A program made the position numbers and the translations under genes. From Cardinalis cardinalis (Eukaryota > Chordata > Aves > Passeriformes > Cardinalidae), in assembly GCA_014549065.1 (NCBI GenBank), contig JACDOX010000030.1:2314091-2378090 (forward strand): a stretch of DNA of 64,000 nt, in the 5' to 3' direction. Under the pieces are notes generated by a model that was not told the origin of the DNA, did no database searches, and was given only the letters and a program-made list of their open reading frames with translations. This document shows, in pieces, positions 12,822-25,900 of this stretch. The first letter of the stretch is position 1. Every line of letters begins with the position of its first letter.

Positions 12822-13220
12822 TGTCACCATCATATTTTTTGAAAAATCCCTTTGCCAGGATTTCTTCTCCTGGGAAGCTGAGAAGCCTCAGAGAAGACGG
12901 AAAACAATAGTATCTCATTTGCTTCACCTGTGTTTTGCTGCTTTGGAATGTAGTTGGAGATTGTTTACCAATAGGTGAATTGTTCTTACTTAATGACCAA
13001 TCACAGTCCAGCTGTGTCAGACTTTGAGGAGAGAGTCACAAGTTTTTCATTAGTATCTTGTTAAGCCTTCTGTAAGTATCCTTTCTCTATTTTTTTGTAT
13101 AGTTTTAGTATAGCATTCTTTAATATAATATAGATCATAAAATAATAAATTAGCCTTCTAAGAACATGAAGTCAGATTCATCTTTCCTCCCCATGACAGG
13201 GGACCCCAAAAACACCACAA
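12822..13220 (+). mobile_element. Solo LTR, family 1, sense copy
   Basis: About 399 bp beginning TGTCACCATCATATTTT and ending ACACCACAA, flanked by the perfect 5-bp duplication TGCAG (12817-12821 and 13221-13225). It is colinear with 3067-3466 (minus) and 30743-31096 (plus). The AT tract at 13120-13150 corresponds to the expanded tract in the 3.1 kb copy. No internal proviral sequence is present. Confidence 0.9.
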
Positions 13221-13225
13221 TGCAG

Positions 13226-15639
13226 CCCTTTCACACAACAGCTGTTGCAGTAATGCCTCTGGGAATGCAGACAGGGAGGGCAGCATCAGACCCTTAAGCG
13301 TAAGCCAGGCATGAGCCAGGCCTGTGGAGGCACAGCTCAAGCTTCTTGCTTTTGTATCCTGAGCACTCCTTCACCACTGAAGTCCATGGGAAATCTTGAG
13401 GCATTTTATGGCTACCAGATTGAAAATTATCAGTGTTCTATGGTGTTGGGAAGGATGAAAGTTTGACAAGAAAGTTTCACAGATATGTATGCTTAGCAAA
13501 AAGATTTTTGAATGTAGAATTTGAAGAAGGAATAGAGATGGAAGTAACTTTTGATATAGAAGGAAAGAATTGCTGAGCCAGAGCCAGTCTTACTGGATAA
13601 CCAAGGAGCAAATGGTATGTTAGAAGGGGGTTTTATGATTTAAAACAAAAAATAAACCCACCTCAAACAAAAAAATGTTTTTACCAAGCACAAAGACAGC
13701 ACATGCAAACAAGTCAGCNAATGTCGCAAGTAGAAAAAAGGTCTCAGAATTTTCCACTGCAAGAAAACTGAAAAACAACTTCCAGCTTAAACTGAAATGT
13801 ACTAACCTTTAGTGATTGGAGAACAGTAACACAAATATGGTAATTATAGTAGTTATGATAGGCTATAGATAAAAGTTAAGGTATAGATTGGTTCTAGAGA
13901 ACAATTCAGTACACACGATTTTAGAGTTTTATTCTCCTGACATTTCACCATTCTGGTCACCACCTCTCCAACCATGGCTAAGATTTTGACCTGAGCCTCA
14001 CAACTCAGTTGTTGTGTCTGCTCACTCCTAGCTCACATGTATGGAAACATNTTCTATCCTTCAAAAATCACCAGTTTTGAGATCTCCAGCTGCCATTTCA
14101 GTCTCACTGCTATTACACAGGTAGAATACAACTTCATGGCAAAAAAAAAAATCCCAAACAACAAACCAAACACAAAAAAGTTTGCAACAGCCATCCACAT
14201 CGAACAAAATACCCTGTGTGAAGATCATCAAAGAAAAATTATAATTTCAGAATGTCTGATTCCAGCTATCTACTATCAAGGAAAGAAGACTGACAAAAAA
14301 CAACTGTAATNAAATATTCTAATTATTTATTTTTCCTTCCTCTCTCTGGTGANCCTATTCTATATTTTCTTTCTTGACACTAGCAGTTTTATTCACAATT
14401 TTGAAGAAACACATTTGTTGTCNGAGATCCTACCTGGCCAATTATCAAAATGCAAAGAATAGTTACAGAATTAAGAAAAAAGTCTATTNCCTCTGAGAAA
14501 CAGGAAGACAAGACAGACTATGTTAATCAGTGTAATTCCACTCACTCAAAAAGAATTGCATAATTTACACCAAATCAGAATGTGGTTCATGATTTTAAAT
14601 TAGGATCCTGGTTATTTAATAACTTATTGCAGAGCTCCAAGACTACAAAGACAGTCTGTTCTTATTTTTTTTCTATTTACTCATAAGCATGTTTCCTTAA
14701 AACAACTTCAACTGTTACAATTAAAATCTTAAAACCTGTTTTGGTCTAAAGTTACTACTTCCTGCCAGGAATGTCTGAAAGGAGTCAGAATATTCACCTT
14801 CTTGAATAGGTCTCCTGGGAATAGATCGGTGTTTTTCCTGAATAGCATGCTTGCTCTGGAATTTGACAATCTTTGGCATTTTCAGCATTTCACACAAAGC
14901 ATCATTTTNAAGGAGTGTCTCATTATACCCAGCTTTAAAATGTTTGGAAAGGACCAAGAGTCAGAAATTTTTGTAGCCACTCAATTTTCAAGGTAATATT
15001 TTCTCTACAGAAGCTGGATTATCATGTTGAAAATAAAATCTAAGTTGTGGCATTGTGGTCAAACTCAAAAGTCCAACATGCAGAAGATTCAACTTAGAGC
15101 TGCTAAATACAGGGCAAGGGGACAGTCTGATCCATCTTTTCATAGATGCATGAATTAATTATTTACTGTTACACTTGTAAACCTTCTGTCTTTCTAGTTT
15201 ATTCCTGCAGTTGTNACTAACTTCCATTTAAATTGGAGCTGTCATTTTCTAATGCCTACCTTTGCAAACATAATTAATTTACTTAACAAACTATCTACTG
15301 GGGCTTTTCAAACATTTTTTCTCTCTAGGCTTATTAAACATTTGCCAGGAGCAACTTTACAGAAAGCACATCACATGGATGACAGCTATTTGAAGATCTC
15401 AGATTCACATTCCTTATTCCATAACCCACCTGGGGGTGAGCAAAGCCAAGGGAAGAAGCAGAAGGACAGACTTGATTTGGCACCTCTGCTCATGGACTGG
15501 GATGGGATTCCCACACTGGACACTTCAGGGCACTCAATGGAACATCAAAATTCTATAGCATGGTCTCTCCATGATGAACACATTAAATTGACCCAAGGAG
15601 ATAATGTTAAATATTTCACAGCTTTAACTAGNAGCATGT
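13226..15639. other. Intronic DNA, nothing recognised
   Basis: AT-rich with A-runs (14142-14151). No repeat family or exon recognised. Confidence 0.35.
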
Positions 15640-16106
15640 CACAGAATCAAACAATCACAGAANTTTNTNTGTTGGAAAAGACCTCCAAGGCCATTGGGCC
15701 CAGCCTGTGACTGATCCCCACCTTGTCACCCNGAGCAGAGCACTGAGNGCCATATCCAGGCATTCCTTGAACACCTCCAGGGATGGGGACTCCACCACCT
15801 CCCTGGGCNNNNCCTGCCANTGCCTGAGNACCCTTTTCATTTAGAAATTCCNCCTGATGTCCAACCTGCACCTCCCCTGGCACAGCTTGGGGCCATTTCC
15901 TCTCATTCTGTCCCCTGTTTGCTGGGAGCAGAGCCTGACCCCCACCTGGCTGGGCCCCCCTGTCAGGAGTTGTGCAGAGCCAGAAGGTCCCCCCTGAGCC
16001 TCCTTTTCTCCAGGCTGAGCCCACCCAGCTCCCTCAGCTGCTCCTGGTGCTCCAGAACATTTCCAGCTCCATTTCCTTCTCTAGACACTCTCCAGCTCCT
16101 GAACAC
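15640..16106 (-). mobile_element. CR1 LINE, 3' fragment, antisense
   Basis: On the plus strand it starts with TCACAGAATC-type octamers, the complement of the CR1 3' end, and then runs GTTGGAAAAGACCTCCAAGG, GGGACTCCACCACCTCC and TTCTCCAGGCTGAGCCCA, all standard CR1 blocks. It is about 465 bp and 5' truncated. Ns cluster in it, as expected where reads from similar copies disagree. Confidence 0.93.
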
Positions 16107-18167
16107 AGAGTTGACCACCTAGAACTGAAAATCTTAATTGCAGGAGAAAACAAATTCTGCAGCCAGGTTAAAAACCCAGAAGGCATAAAATGGTTCTGCT
16201 TGCCTTTAAACAGTTCTTTCTGTGCTTGCCTGTACATAACAGATGCTTTTTCAATTTAACCATCTTAGAACAGNCTTCATCAGACAAAGTAATGATGGCA
16301 TTCACCTACAGAGAGCTGCTAGTTTGAATGCAGTGCTCAGAGACAATCTATATCTCATGGAGAAGTGTGAATGCAAGGGAGAAGAATGTCAGCATTGTGC
16401 AAACAAGAACTTTTGTCTGTTCCACACTCCAGAAATATCCATTCAAATAGGAGGATGATGAGATTTTNAAAAAACAAGTGCAATTAAAAAAACTATTTAA
16501 AAAATTCTATCTGATCTCTGGGCTTTAAACATGGCATAAGTGCCTATTCATTGTAAAGAATGTCCTTTGCTGTGCCTTAGAAATCCAACAATTCTGGAAG
16601 AGCAAAAGCTGGGAAATAATTGTGAATGTGACTTGTTTGGATGCTAAATAGTGCTGAGGTTCCTAAAATGCCACTGATTTCACTGGAAGGTAAAAGGCTC
16701 AGAGCTCCATGGGAACCAGGCTTTTTCCTCTTTAAACAGGAGACCACTTCCCAAGAAACAAAGATTTCTGCTAAGGAGGTGAAGGTTTTAATGGGGTTGG
16801 CAAAGTGGGAAGCCAAAAGGCAGAAGAGAAGACACTGTGTGTATATCTGAGCTGCCAAATATATTATCCCAGGGAATCCAACAGTGTCTATTACTTTCTA
16901 AGCTAAGCTAGGGAAGACAACATGTTTAATGGGAACTCCACCTGGCCTGGCAGAGCACAGGCTCCTGGAAAAGCACAGATTCCCTTGGCTAGCTCATACA
17001 AATATTTCTGCTGGAAAGAGTTGGATGTCATGTAGACAGACTACTGAGGAACCCAAATCCTGCCATATTACTGGGGAGCAAGCCTGCAATAACAGCTGCT
17101 CCCAACAGCTTTGTTTTAAATTTATGAAGTCCTGACACAGAAACTCAAGATGAAGTCAACTCCCTTATTCTGTCAAGTGGATATTTTTCTCATTATTCAA
17201 CACTTAACAGGGATGATAAGATTAAACAGTCACTCATCTTCTGTGCCATTATACCTCCTGCATGATTGCTTCAAATTAAGTCTAACAGTCAATGAAATAG
17301 TCAATATTTAATTTACTCATTGCAGGTGGTGATTTAGCTCCTGTTACGTTATCATTTAGTAACAGAAATATTGGTATTTATCAGTTTTTATGACTCTNCT
17401 GAAGATAAGGGGTTCCTTCATTNGGCAAAATGTCCNTGCAGCTTTAAGTGACAAGTCATTCTCAGGGGGTGGATTTTGAACACCAGGGGCCACTTCCTTT
17501 TCCCTGCTTCCCTGGGTGCTCATTATCAGNGATGATGCAGAAGACAGCTGTGAGTTTCCAGAGGAACCAGTAAGGCAATTGAGACACCTCTATTCTTCTA
17601 GGATCACCCACTGCCTAGCTGGTGGTGCAGAACACTGGGATTCAGGAGAACCTGAGATGCCAGTGACAATCCAGGGCAAGGAGGGTTCATTCCCACTCCT
17701 TCGACCTGGCTGCCTTACTTACATAAAAGGCATTACACAGGTAGAGGAGGGGGGCACCCATAAACATTTTGGTGACATTCATTCCTGCCTTTTTTACCAC
17801 ACAAGAGTTCATCAACTGAAGACTGATGATTTTTGCCCTGTTTCTAGAGGAGAAAACAAGCAGCAATGATATTGCTCCCTTTTGGTCATGGTACAATCTT
17901 TTGTTTTTTGGTATCGCTATTTGANGTGAACAAAAATATGCACTTTAACTCCCTGATGAGACAGACTTTACACTGAAAACCCCTTCCTCCTGAAAAATGG
18001 GGCTTCTCCATATGCCAGCAGTTACTGAAACACAGGAGACCTCATTANTGTCCTGCCATGGACAGCTCAGCTTTCACTTAAAGGTCAAAAATTAGAAAGA
18101 AAAGGCACCACTAGGCTGAGAATTCAACTATCTCTCATCCTCTCTCATGATGAGATGGTGTTGCTCT
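16107..18167. other. Intronic DNA, nothing recognised
   Basis: No recognisable exon, repeat or RNA gene. Confidence 0.35.
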
Positions 18168-18450
18168 ACAACTAAAATAAAATTATGCAGACACTGGAAT
18201 CTCCAAGGTAAAAAGAGGGGAAGCTTAATTCTGACTCCAACATTTATAGACTTCCAAAAGTGACAGCGGGTTGGAGGATGACAGTGCCACCTCTCCAATG
18301 ACACTGGACAAACCAACAGTCCATCAAATTTCTCCTCCTCTATAAAAGAATGCAAAACTGTAAGTATTTTCAGAAAAGCATGTGAGAAAGTTTGTTACAA
18401 GAATTTAAACATCAGAAGGCTTAGAAAAACTCAAAAGAACANGGCAACAA
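18168..18450. mobile_element. Interspersed repeat copy B (LTR-like, unassigned)
   Basis: Second copy of the repeat at 1831-2105, in the same orientation. Shared landmarks are CCAAGG, AAAAGTGAC, GGTTGGAGGA/GATTGGAGGA, CAAACCAACA, GAATGCAAAAC and CATCAGAAGGCTTAGAA. Neither copy shows obvious TG...CA ends with a target duplication, so both may be fragments. Confidence 0.6.
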
Positions 18451-18592
18451 GATGGAACTGGGGGCCAAGTCTGCCTTAATCATCACACAGCTCAGAGGAA
18501 TATTTGCTTGTGTATAGACTGGCATTGAAGTGACTCCCTGGGAGGTGAGTGAGGAAATATTTTCAGGAGAGGGAGAGGCAAATGAGCACCAA

Positions 18593-18676
18593 CTGAAAGA
18601 TGGAACAGAGCATCAGCAGGTGAGCACAAAGTTGCTGAAAGTTGGAACAGAGCATCAGCAGGTGAGCACAAAGACT
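18593..18676. repeat. Two-copy tandem duplication, 42-bp unit
   Basis: Copies at 18593-18634 and 18635-18676 are nearly identical (CTGAAAGWTGGAACAGAGCA core), differing at a few positions. A degraded third half-unit may precede them (18580-18592). The 42-bp period keeps the plus-strand frame open through 18530-19024, but that frame has no recognisable protein. Confidence 0.9.
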
Positions 18677-21219
18677 TCAGCCCTTCTGCCCACAAAAAGC
18701 TACAGAAGCTCATCTGTGGTTTGGGACCAAGGCAGCTTTGTAGGGGTATGCCTCTGGATGGCTTCTTCCCCTCCTTACTTTGCTGGGAGTTTCTGCCTGC
18801 AGAAAAATGCAGCAGAGTTGTTCCTGCATTGCCCTGCTTACAGTTCCTCCTGCACATCCCTCCTCCCTCCTTGTTCCCCACTGAGTGCAGCCACAGCTTT
18901 CAAACACAGATGTGAGCACACAAAAAAGTGCCCCCTCTACCCACCTGCACAGCCAGAAACAGCTCAGCCCCCAGGCAACAGCACAGCATGTGAAATTACA
19001 CAGTGGATACAGAAAGTTTTATGAAATGCACTTTTGTTTCCCATACGTAGTTTAGTGAAAAATCTGCTCTTGGAATAATTTGGGTAACAATCTGCTTTGT
19101 TAATCATGTGTTTGCATATGCTTGTTTGGAAATCCATGTGCTGTGTATGTCATTGCAGAGCACACAGTTATCACACTTTGCTATCTGTTAATGTACAAAG
19201 ATCTGGTTGAAAAACAGGCACACTTAACAAAAATGTCTCTGAAATTTTGTCTCCATTTTCCATCACAATCCCTTCAATCCATAGGTCCTGTCATAGGNAT
19301 TTGTGCCAAACAAAAAACTTTTCTGGTCTTCATTTAGAAATTTCTCTCTGCAAATTTTTGAACCAGACCAAAAGTATTTCTAATCTTTATTAAATTGGCA
19401 TAGTGGAATAACAAGCTTGATACTACAAAGATTTTAAGCTTCACAACACCAGAGAATTCTAATAGTTTTTATGGTGCATTAAATTTCCAAGGTCTAAATA
19501 CAAAAGGAGGGGGAAACAGTACTGCAGAATAAGGGAGAAAGATTTCATAGCCATATGCTTATCCCCATAAAGCTGAACAGTCAATTAATGAGTTGAGTAA
19601 TTTCATATTTATAGCCATTTGAAAATAAGATTGTGCCCGTATCTGAAGGGCCTTCTTTCTGCTAAGAGATCAATTTTTATTTACCTGCACTTTGAATGTG
19701 TGTCCCTATAAATCCTGGGTGTGTTGTTTACATTTATGTGTGTTAATGACCCCATGTGGAAACCCCAGCTCTAACAATGGAGAGCCAGATTGGATCTTTG
19801 CCCCAAGCACTGTGGATACTCCACAGCATCCCTGCTGGAAGAGAATCGAATCTCAGCCTCCCCTTTGCTGCAGGTAATTTGCTGCTGATCTATGGCAGCA
19901 GTAAATCACACTGCACCAGCCCTGCTCCTGAGCACCTTGGGTGACCAGGAAAACTCTTCCATCCATCTGACCATGGCCATGGGAAGAGGCAGGAGGAGGT
20001 GCACCACACCTGCATGGNTGCAGAGAAGCCATGTGATGATTTAGCAAGGGTTTGCTCTACATTTCTCCTGTGTGCATTTCCAACCTGACCCGATGCTGCC
20101 CGCAGGTTGTCTGTATGTTGACATTCATTGTACCTCCGGCTGTTCTGTCACCTCAAACTGCTCCAAGAGGCCCCCATGCTTTGCAAANCCCTGCAAAATC
20201 CCTCAGCAAGTCCATGAACATTGCACAGAAGTGTAGATTTGAAAATAGTTGGGCAAAAGTGTGCTTTGAGGATGGTGAGCTGTAATGTGNCAGCCAGCTC
20301 TTCCAAGCTTCTAGCAACAGATAACAAGAAAAATCCCACTGTGAGGAGAGCACAGGTGTCCAAGCAGGAGCAGTGTGCCTTTGGTTGGGAAAGCAGCAGC
20401 AGGAATCCCCTCCCCTGGTGAGAGGTCCCATGCCCTGTGAGAGTCAATCCCACACAGAATTTNCTTCCTCTGCCTTCAGCTCCCTCCCCTGCTCTGCCCC
20501 ACTCTGCCACCCACCCTCTTCACCACAACAACATGGAGCTCATTGGAAGAGGCCAAAGAGCACAAGAAATGACTCCTGAGCATCTGCCAGGGCTCCNCAG
20601 CCTGCAGACCTACAGGCTGAGCATTCAGAAACTCCTCACTAAGGNTCTAAGGCAGATTTTTAAAAAGGCTTCACAAGTGGGCACTGAGCTGCTCAGAAGA
20701 CCCAACTATTCAGCAGTGTGAGCTTTGAGTATTGAGTGCTTTGGAAAATCTGGCTGTAAATCCACAGCCTTTTGTTTTATTAATTTGCTGTGGGGTTTAA
20801 TTTCTTCATCTCACTTTCTCCCCTCAAGTGTAATACTATAATGAAGGCAGCTGATACAGGTTTGTGTTTCTGAGCACTGATATGCTACCTGTGGTGATTC
20901 ACACTTAGAAATATATTCTGAGCTATCCCTGGCCTCCAATATAAATATGCCTCCAAAATTATTTCAAGTTCAAGTAGCAAATGATTACTTGAATTTTAAA
21001 TAAAGGTATTGCTGAGAACTNGTACAGAGATGTTAAAAAAGACCACCTCTAGCTCAGGAAGTCCCTGAGCCACAAATTGTGGGAGGTTGAGTGAAGTTTC
21101 AACTCTCTCCTCAAATGCCTTTTCCCTGTACCTCTTACGGAACACTCTCAAATTCTTATGAATAGTTTTGTGTTTAAGAAGCCAGCACCAATAGGAAGTG
21201 AGGATTGAAAATTTTCATC
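18677..21219. other. Intronic DNA, nothing recognised
   Basis: A relatively GC-rich stretch (18700-20700) compared with the rest of the intron, with several overlapping open frames and no known domain, repeat or RNA gene. Confidence 0.35.
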
Positions 21220-21226
21220 CTTAATA

Positions 21227-21837
21227 TGAAAAATGCATGTATTTTATGATTGGCTTTTCGCAAATATTAAAATGAATATTATGTGTGCTGTGTTAGAAAG
21301 TTATGCTGTATTTATNCTCTTAAGTAGTGTGTTAAATATAGTTTTAGGTTATAAAAAATGTTAAAATAGAAACTATGCTATGTAGGATACGTTTTTTAAA
21401 GAAAGGACTCACAGTGAGGTAGCAGCCACAGGACACCNAAATCTTTCAGAGAAAAAGAATTTATTGNCCTCTTATCAGAAGAAAGGAACTTCTTCCNGCC
21501 TCGAAGGCNCTGTNAGGATTCAGAGGAAGAAGTTGANNATGACCAGACAGAATCCTGTATTTGANTGNAATTTATGNATCATGTATGAGGTGTATGANTA
21601 TGCAACAGGCTATTGTTTTTAAGGGTTAATCCTNTGTTAACNTGTGTCCTTTTTCAGGCTCNTGCTGCTCAGAAAAAGGTACCCGGACNTCCCTAACTCT
21701 TTGTNTTTGTTGTNTCNTATTGTCCTAATTCAANTTGTCCANATTATTATTACTCNAATTGTATTACTATTTTTATAACCATTTTATTACTATTAAACTT
21801 TTAAAATNTTAAAAACAAGTNATTGGTGTTTTTCACA
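21227..21837 (+). mobile_element. Solo LTR, family 2 (young, N-rich)
   Basis: About 611 bp starting TGAAAAATGCATGTATTTTA and ending TTTTTCACA. It is flanked by TTAATA at 21221-21226 and 21839-21844; the match extends to 7 bp (CTTAATA, 21220-21226 and 21838-21844). A 6-bp duplication would suit an ERVK-type element. More than 20 Ns fall within 21438-21821, far above background, as expected where short reads from many near-identical copies were collapsed. No proviral genes flank it. Confidence 0.85.
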
Positions 21838-21844
21838 CTTAATA

Positions 21845-22802
21845 CTGTTTCAAATTACCATGGCTAGAATAAAAACTACCAACTTGGTGGGGGCACGACG
21901 AACTCTGACAAAGTTCCCACCTGACTGGCACCAGAAAGAATGCCTAACCTTGACTTTCCAATATTTCCTGGCATTTCCAGAGCCAGGACCACTGCAGACA
22001 CTACAAAGAGTACTCTGGAAATTACATCTTAAAAGGAGTTTATTTCTCCAAACATCACAGGCAAAAACATCAAGCTGGATGTTATAAATTGCTATGGNAA
22101 TTTGAAAATAAAAAACTTCCCTTTGTGTCTTCTCACTAACTTGCTTCCACTTCAGGGAAGCCTTCAGAATAGACAACATAGATGATTCTAAATTCTTTCA
22201 GGGATTTTAGAAACTTTTCTTTCCCTTCAAAAGAATCTTACCCNTTACACTGCTTTCAAAGGAATCATCACATGGGCTGTGAAGGCACAAGCTGGTATGA
22301 AGATAGAGATGAAATTTTGAAAGGTGCTTGTCCTCTCTTTGATTTCATTGAGAGTTAAAAGCCTAAAAACCTCAGGAAAAAACCTTACAGTCCTGCAGTG
22401 GTACATAAAAAGCAACACTGCCAGCTCCAAACATTCAGAAATACAAGACCAAGCCACTTCCCACACACACAGAGGAACAGAAATGAGCTTGAACACTTGA
22501 AGATGTGAGCAAAATACTTATAGGATGGCTTCTGTAAAGGAATTGAGCTTTTGAGCTTCTCTCTACCACCAGACAAGNTAAAAACTTTTCTTTGTTTAAA
22601 ATGAAATTGTAATGTTTGCTGACAAAAGCTGAGCCTGCCTTTGAAAAGTATTCACCCTGTAAGATGTGATAAAACCATGATGGCTACAGCAATAAAATCC
22701 TCAGAGTCCCAGCATTTTAAATAAGGGCTTTGGCCTGGGTGTGACACTTGGGTTAAACCACAAGCAGTAAAATATTTGTTTCATCTCATTCTAAGTCAAC
22801 AG
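21845..22802. other. Intronic DNA, nothing recognised
   Basis: No exon, repeat or RNA gene recognised. Confidence 0.35.
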
Positions 22803-22920
22803 AGAATCACAGAATCATGAAGGTTGGAAGGGACCTTTAAGACTCTCCAGTCTCTGGATCCACTCCCCAGTGATCAACCCATCACTGCCACTGTAACTGA
22901 TAAATCACTAAATCATATCA
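22803..22920 (-). mobile_element. CR1 LINE, short 3' fragment, antisense
   Basis: Opens with AATCACAGAATCATGAAGG and GTTGGAAGGGACCT, the complement of the CR1 3' UTR, and continues with the TCAACCCATCACTGCCACTG block. It is about 120 bp and strongly 5' truncated. Confidence 0.88.
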
Positions 22921-25900
22921 GCCAAAACATAGTGGGACAGCTTGGAGTATCTCCCCAAGGAACTCTTGGAATTGCAATAACAGGATATCAGAGTCCACAT
23001 CAGCCCAGGACAGAACATTTGCTGGACATATAGCCATGTCCAAAGTAAATGTGATTTTTCCACTGATTTCACTTCAATAACAAAGAGACCTTACAATGAA
23101 AAGAAAAAAAAAAAAGGCAAATTAAAACCCCCAGAAGGTCTTGTTGATGTCTGAAAACTATAGTAGGAAAAACCATGTGGCAAATATGTGAAAATGAAAG
23201 GCAGTGCTTTGGGTGTGCACAGCAAGAACCCCAGCAGCACCACTGCCCAATCCTCCAGCAGCTGACCTTGGGTCATGCTGCCCCTTTGCAGCAGGGCAGC
23301 TCTGCCACAGAAAGGGGGGAGGATGTGAGGGGAGTCATGGGGGAATCACCTCTGTGACAAACACAAGCCAAAATTTCTCCCAATGAATTTGGGGTGATCA
23401 ATGAACCATGGCAGAATTTTTTCTGTTCCTAGTCCTGCCAAAAACTCAGATTAGAGATGCTTACTTCTGGAACTGACCCTGAAAGTCCAGGGAGAAGCAA
23501 AAGCTGATTCTATTCTCACCAACACCAACCACTCACTCNTGCCCTTACATCTCATCAGAATCCCCAGTAATTCTGCAACTCATGCCAACAGGAGACNGGA
23601 TAATAATTCCACAGGAATGTCTCCAAAAGCAAACCAATAAATTCAGTAGAAAGAATGACTAAACTCAATATGATTAACCAACACATTAAATTCTAATGAT
23701 CAAATAGCTTGGACCAATATTTACCAGCACCTGCTGTTGAGTTTATCACAAATACAGAACTCTTTGTGCATGGAGGAGATAGTCTGTTATCACACTGCAG
23801 CTTGTCTTTCACACCACATGCACTGCTTACTACACAACTGAAGCACAGCTTCACAATTTTATTCAGCTGGTCTGCCACAAAAAATCAATTTAAAAACTGC
23901 ATTATTGTAACTTGTGGATATGGATCCCTTGTCACTTCATATAAGCACTATTTCTTCACATTTAAGGTACAATTTTAGTAGGTGCTTTCCTATTCCTCCC
24001 CCCACCCCCCCCAGGCTTCCCTATCCTGTATTATTTAAATTTGACTAAAGTTTTCCTATCTGCTTCTCAATACTTTTGTCATCCTTCTGGCATTCTAAGA
24101 CAGGTTGTACATTTTTAAAACCTGTTCAGTCACTGGAGAGGCACATCCTTGCTTTATGTGAAGGGAAGAATGGCTTCAGGTACCATGGAAGAGGTTTAAA
24201 GACATTTTGTTGCTTTCCCTGATTCTCCATTATTCAACAATATAGCATGAATGCTAAATAGAAACTTCAAAAACTGGATTTCTAAAGTCCTCACTTCCAG
24301 ACAGATAATTTCACACCATCAGAAGGTGAGACATGAGCCTCCTTGAGCATTGAGCATCCTCTCCAGTGAGGATGTGTTCATACCTTGCTGGTTCCCTCGA
24401 TGGTTGTACCATCTTGTTACAATCTCTACTCCCCTGTCACCTACCCATCTACCCTGTCCTTTTTTGTAAGGGCTAAAGCTCACCTCCATGCTAAGGCCAT
24501 TGTCAAAACTCTGCCAGCCTCTCCCTTCCAAACTCTCTCTTTTTCCAAATCTCAAAGTTCTATTTCAGTTGATTTAAAAACAGACTTCTCAGAGCTGAAA
24601 ACATGGAAGCTTTATTGATCCTCTGATGTTTCCATCAAGTATTAACTTGTTTTATATTTTGAAAAATGCACTTCAGCACAGTTCTGGCTTTCACATACAC
24701 TCAGCAAGGCAGAGTCTGCCTTTTTCAGTTTCCAGCCAGGACACTGACCTGAAGGCTGCTTGAACTTGCACCACAGCCTGGATGAAGCAGAGTGTCAAAG
24801 TGACACTTTATTATGATATTTTTGTCATAATTCCTTAGCTTGATGGAAAATCAGCCAGTATTGAGGCAGCATCTCAGAATCCTCTGACATCATTCTGTGC
24901 CCTCAGAGAACCACAGTGCTGAGTGGAGAATAATAAATAAGCAAGATGCTCTGATAAGGGATGATCTAGCAGGCAGGTTGCACAGGCTGGAGAGTTTGTG
25001 TGAGGGGCAAGACTTGATGCCAGATGGGATTCAGTCCCTATTATGATACTGTTGGCATTTTTACAGGATGTGTATGAAACTCAAAGTAATGGAGTAACAC
25101 AGGTATTTCTTTGTAATATAANATTACATTTGCAAAACAAATACTGTGAACTGAAAGCTGTGTGGTTACGGGGAATGCCTCATTCATCCTAATATATTGT
25201 CTAAGATAACAAGGCTAATAAGAAATCAATTTTAAGTCAATAATATCCATTCTTCCTACCATTTGCTTCTGTTTCACTNAGTTCAAGCACTGACAAATCA
25301 ATTTCCAGTCACTGATATGCTGGCAATTTGATCACTTTGAAACAATTTGAGTCACATCTACCTATGCTACTCATGCCCATTTTTGAGGACGTATACAGCT
25401 CAAGAAGGAATTCTGAGATTGCTGACCCAAATTTTCTCCCCTAGCATTTGGCATGCATGGGTAAAATCACTGTTATCAACAGGGCCGTTCCTAATTTAAT
25501 AAAACTGAAACCAGAGCCATGCATTCTGTTATGGTCCTAAGAAAGCTGTGCTCAAGCAGTGAAGAGGTCACATATGGTGTGTGGCAAACTGCAAAAAGAG
25601 ACAAAGCCAACTCCTAATTGTTAANGGTCATGAAATCATGGTCGTATGTATTTATAATTGCTGATGCCACTGAAGAGCTCATGAAGATCTGCACTGACAT
25701 TTGACAGGTGACTTTGAAGCCTTGAAATTCCAGAAGTTATTCAGATATTACAGTTATTCACAAGAGAGCAGCTGGACTTTTACTTGCCCAAGCTCCACAG
25801 CCAACACAGCAACAGCTTTACCACATTTGTGACAGGGACAAGTCACAACTTCCAAGTTGCCATTGTGACTACCTGAGTGCCTTAAGCAAAACATTTACTG

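Noticed and set aside
18530..19024. Plus-strand open frame of 164 codons with duplicated TEHQQVSTK segment
   Set aside because: The internal repeat comes from a recent 42-bp DNA duplication; no known protein similarity.
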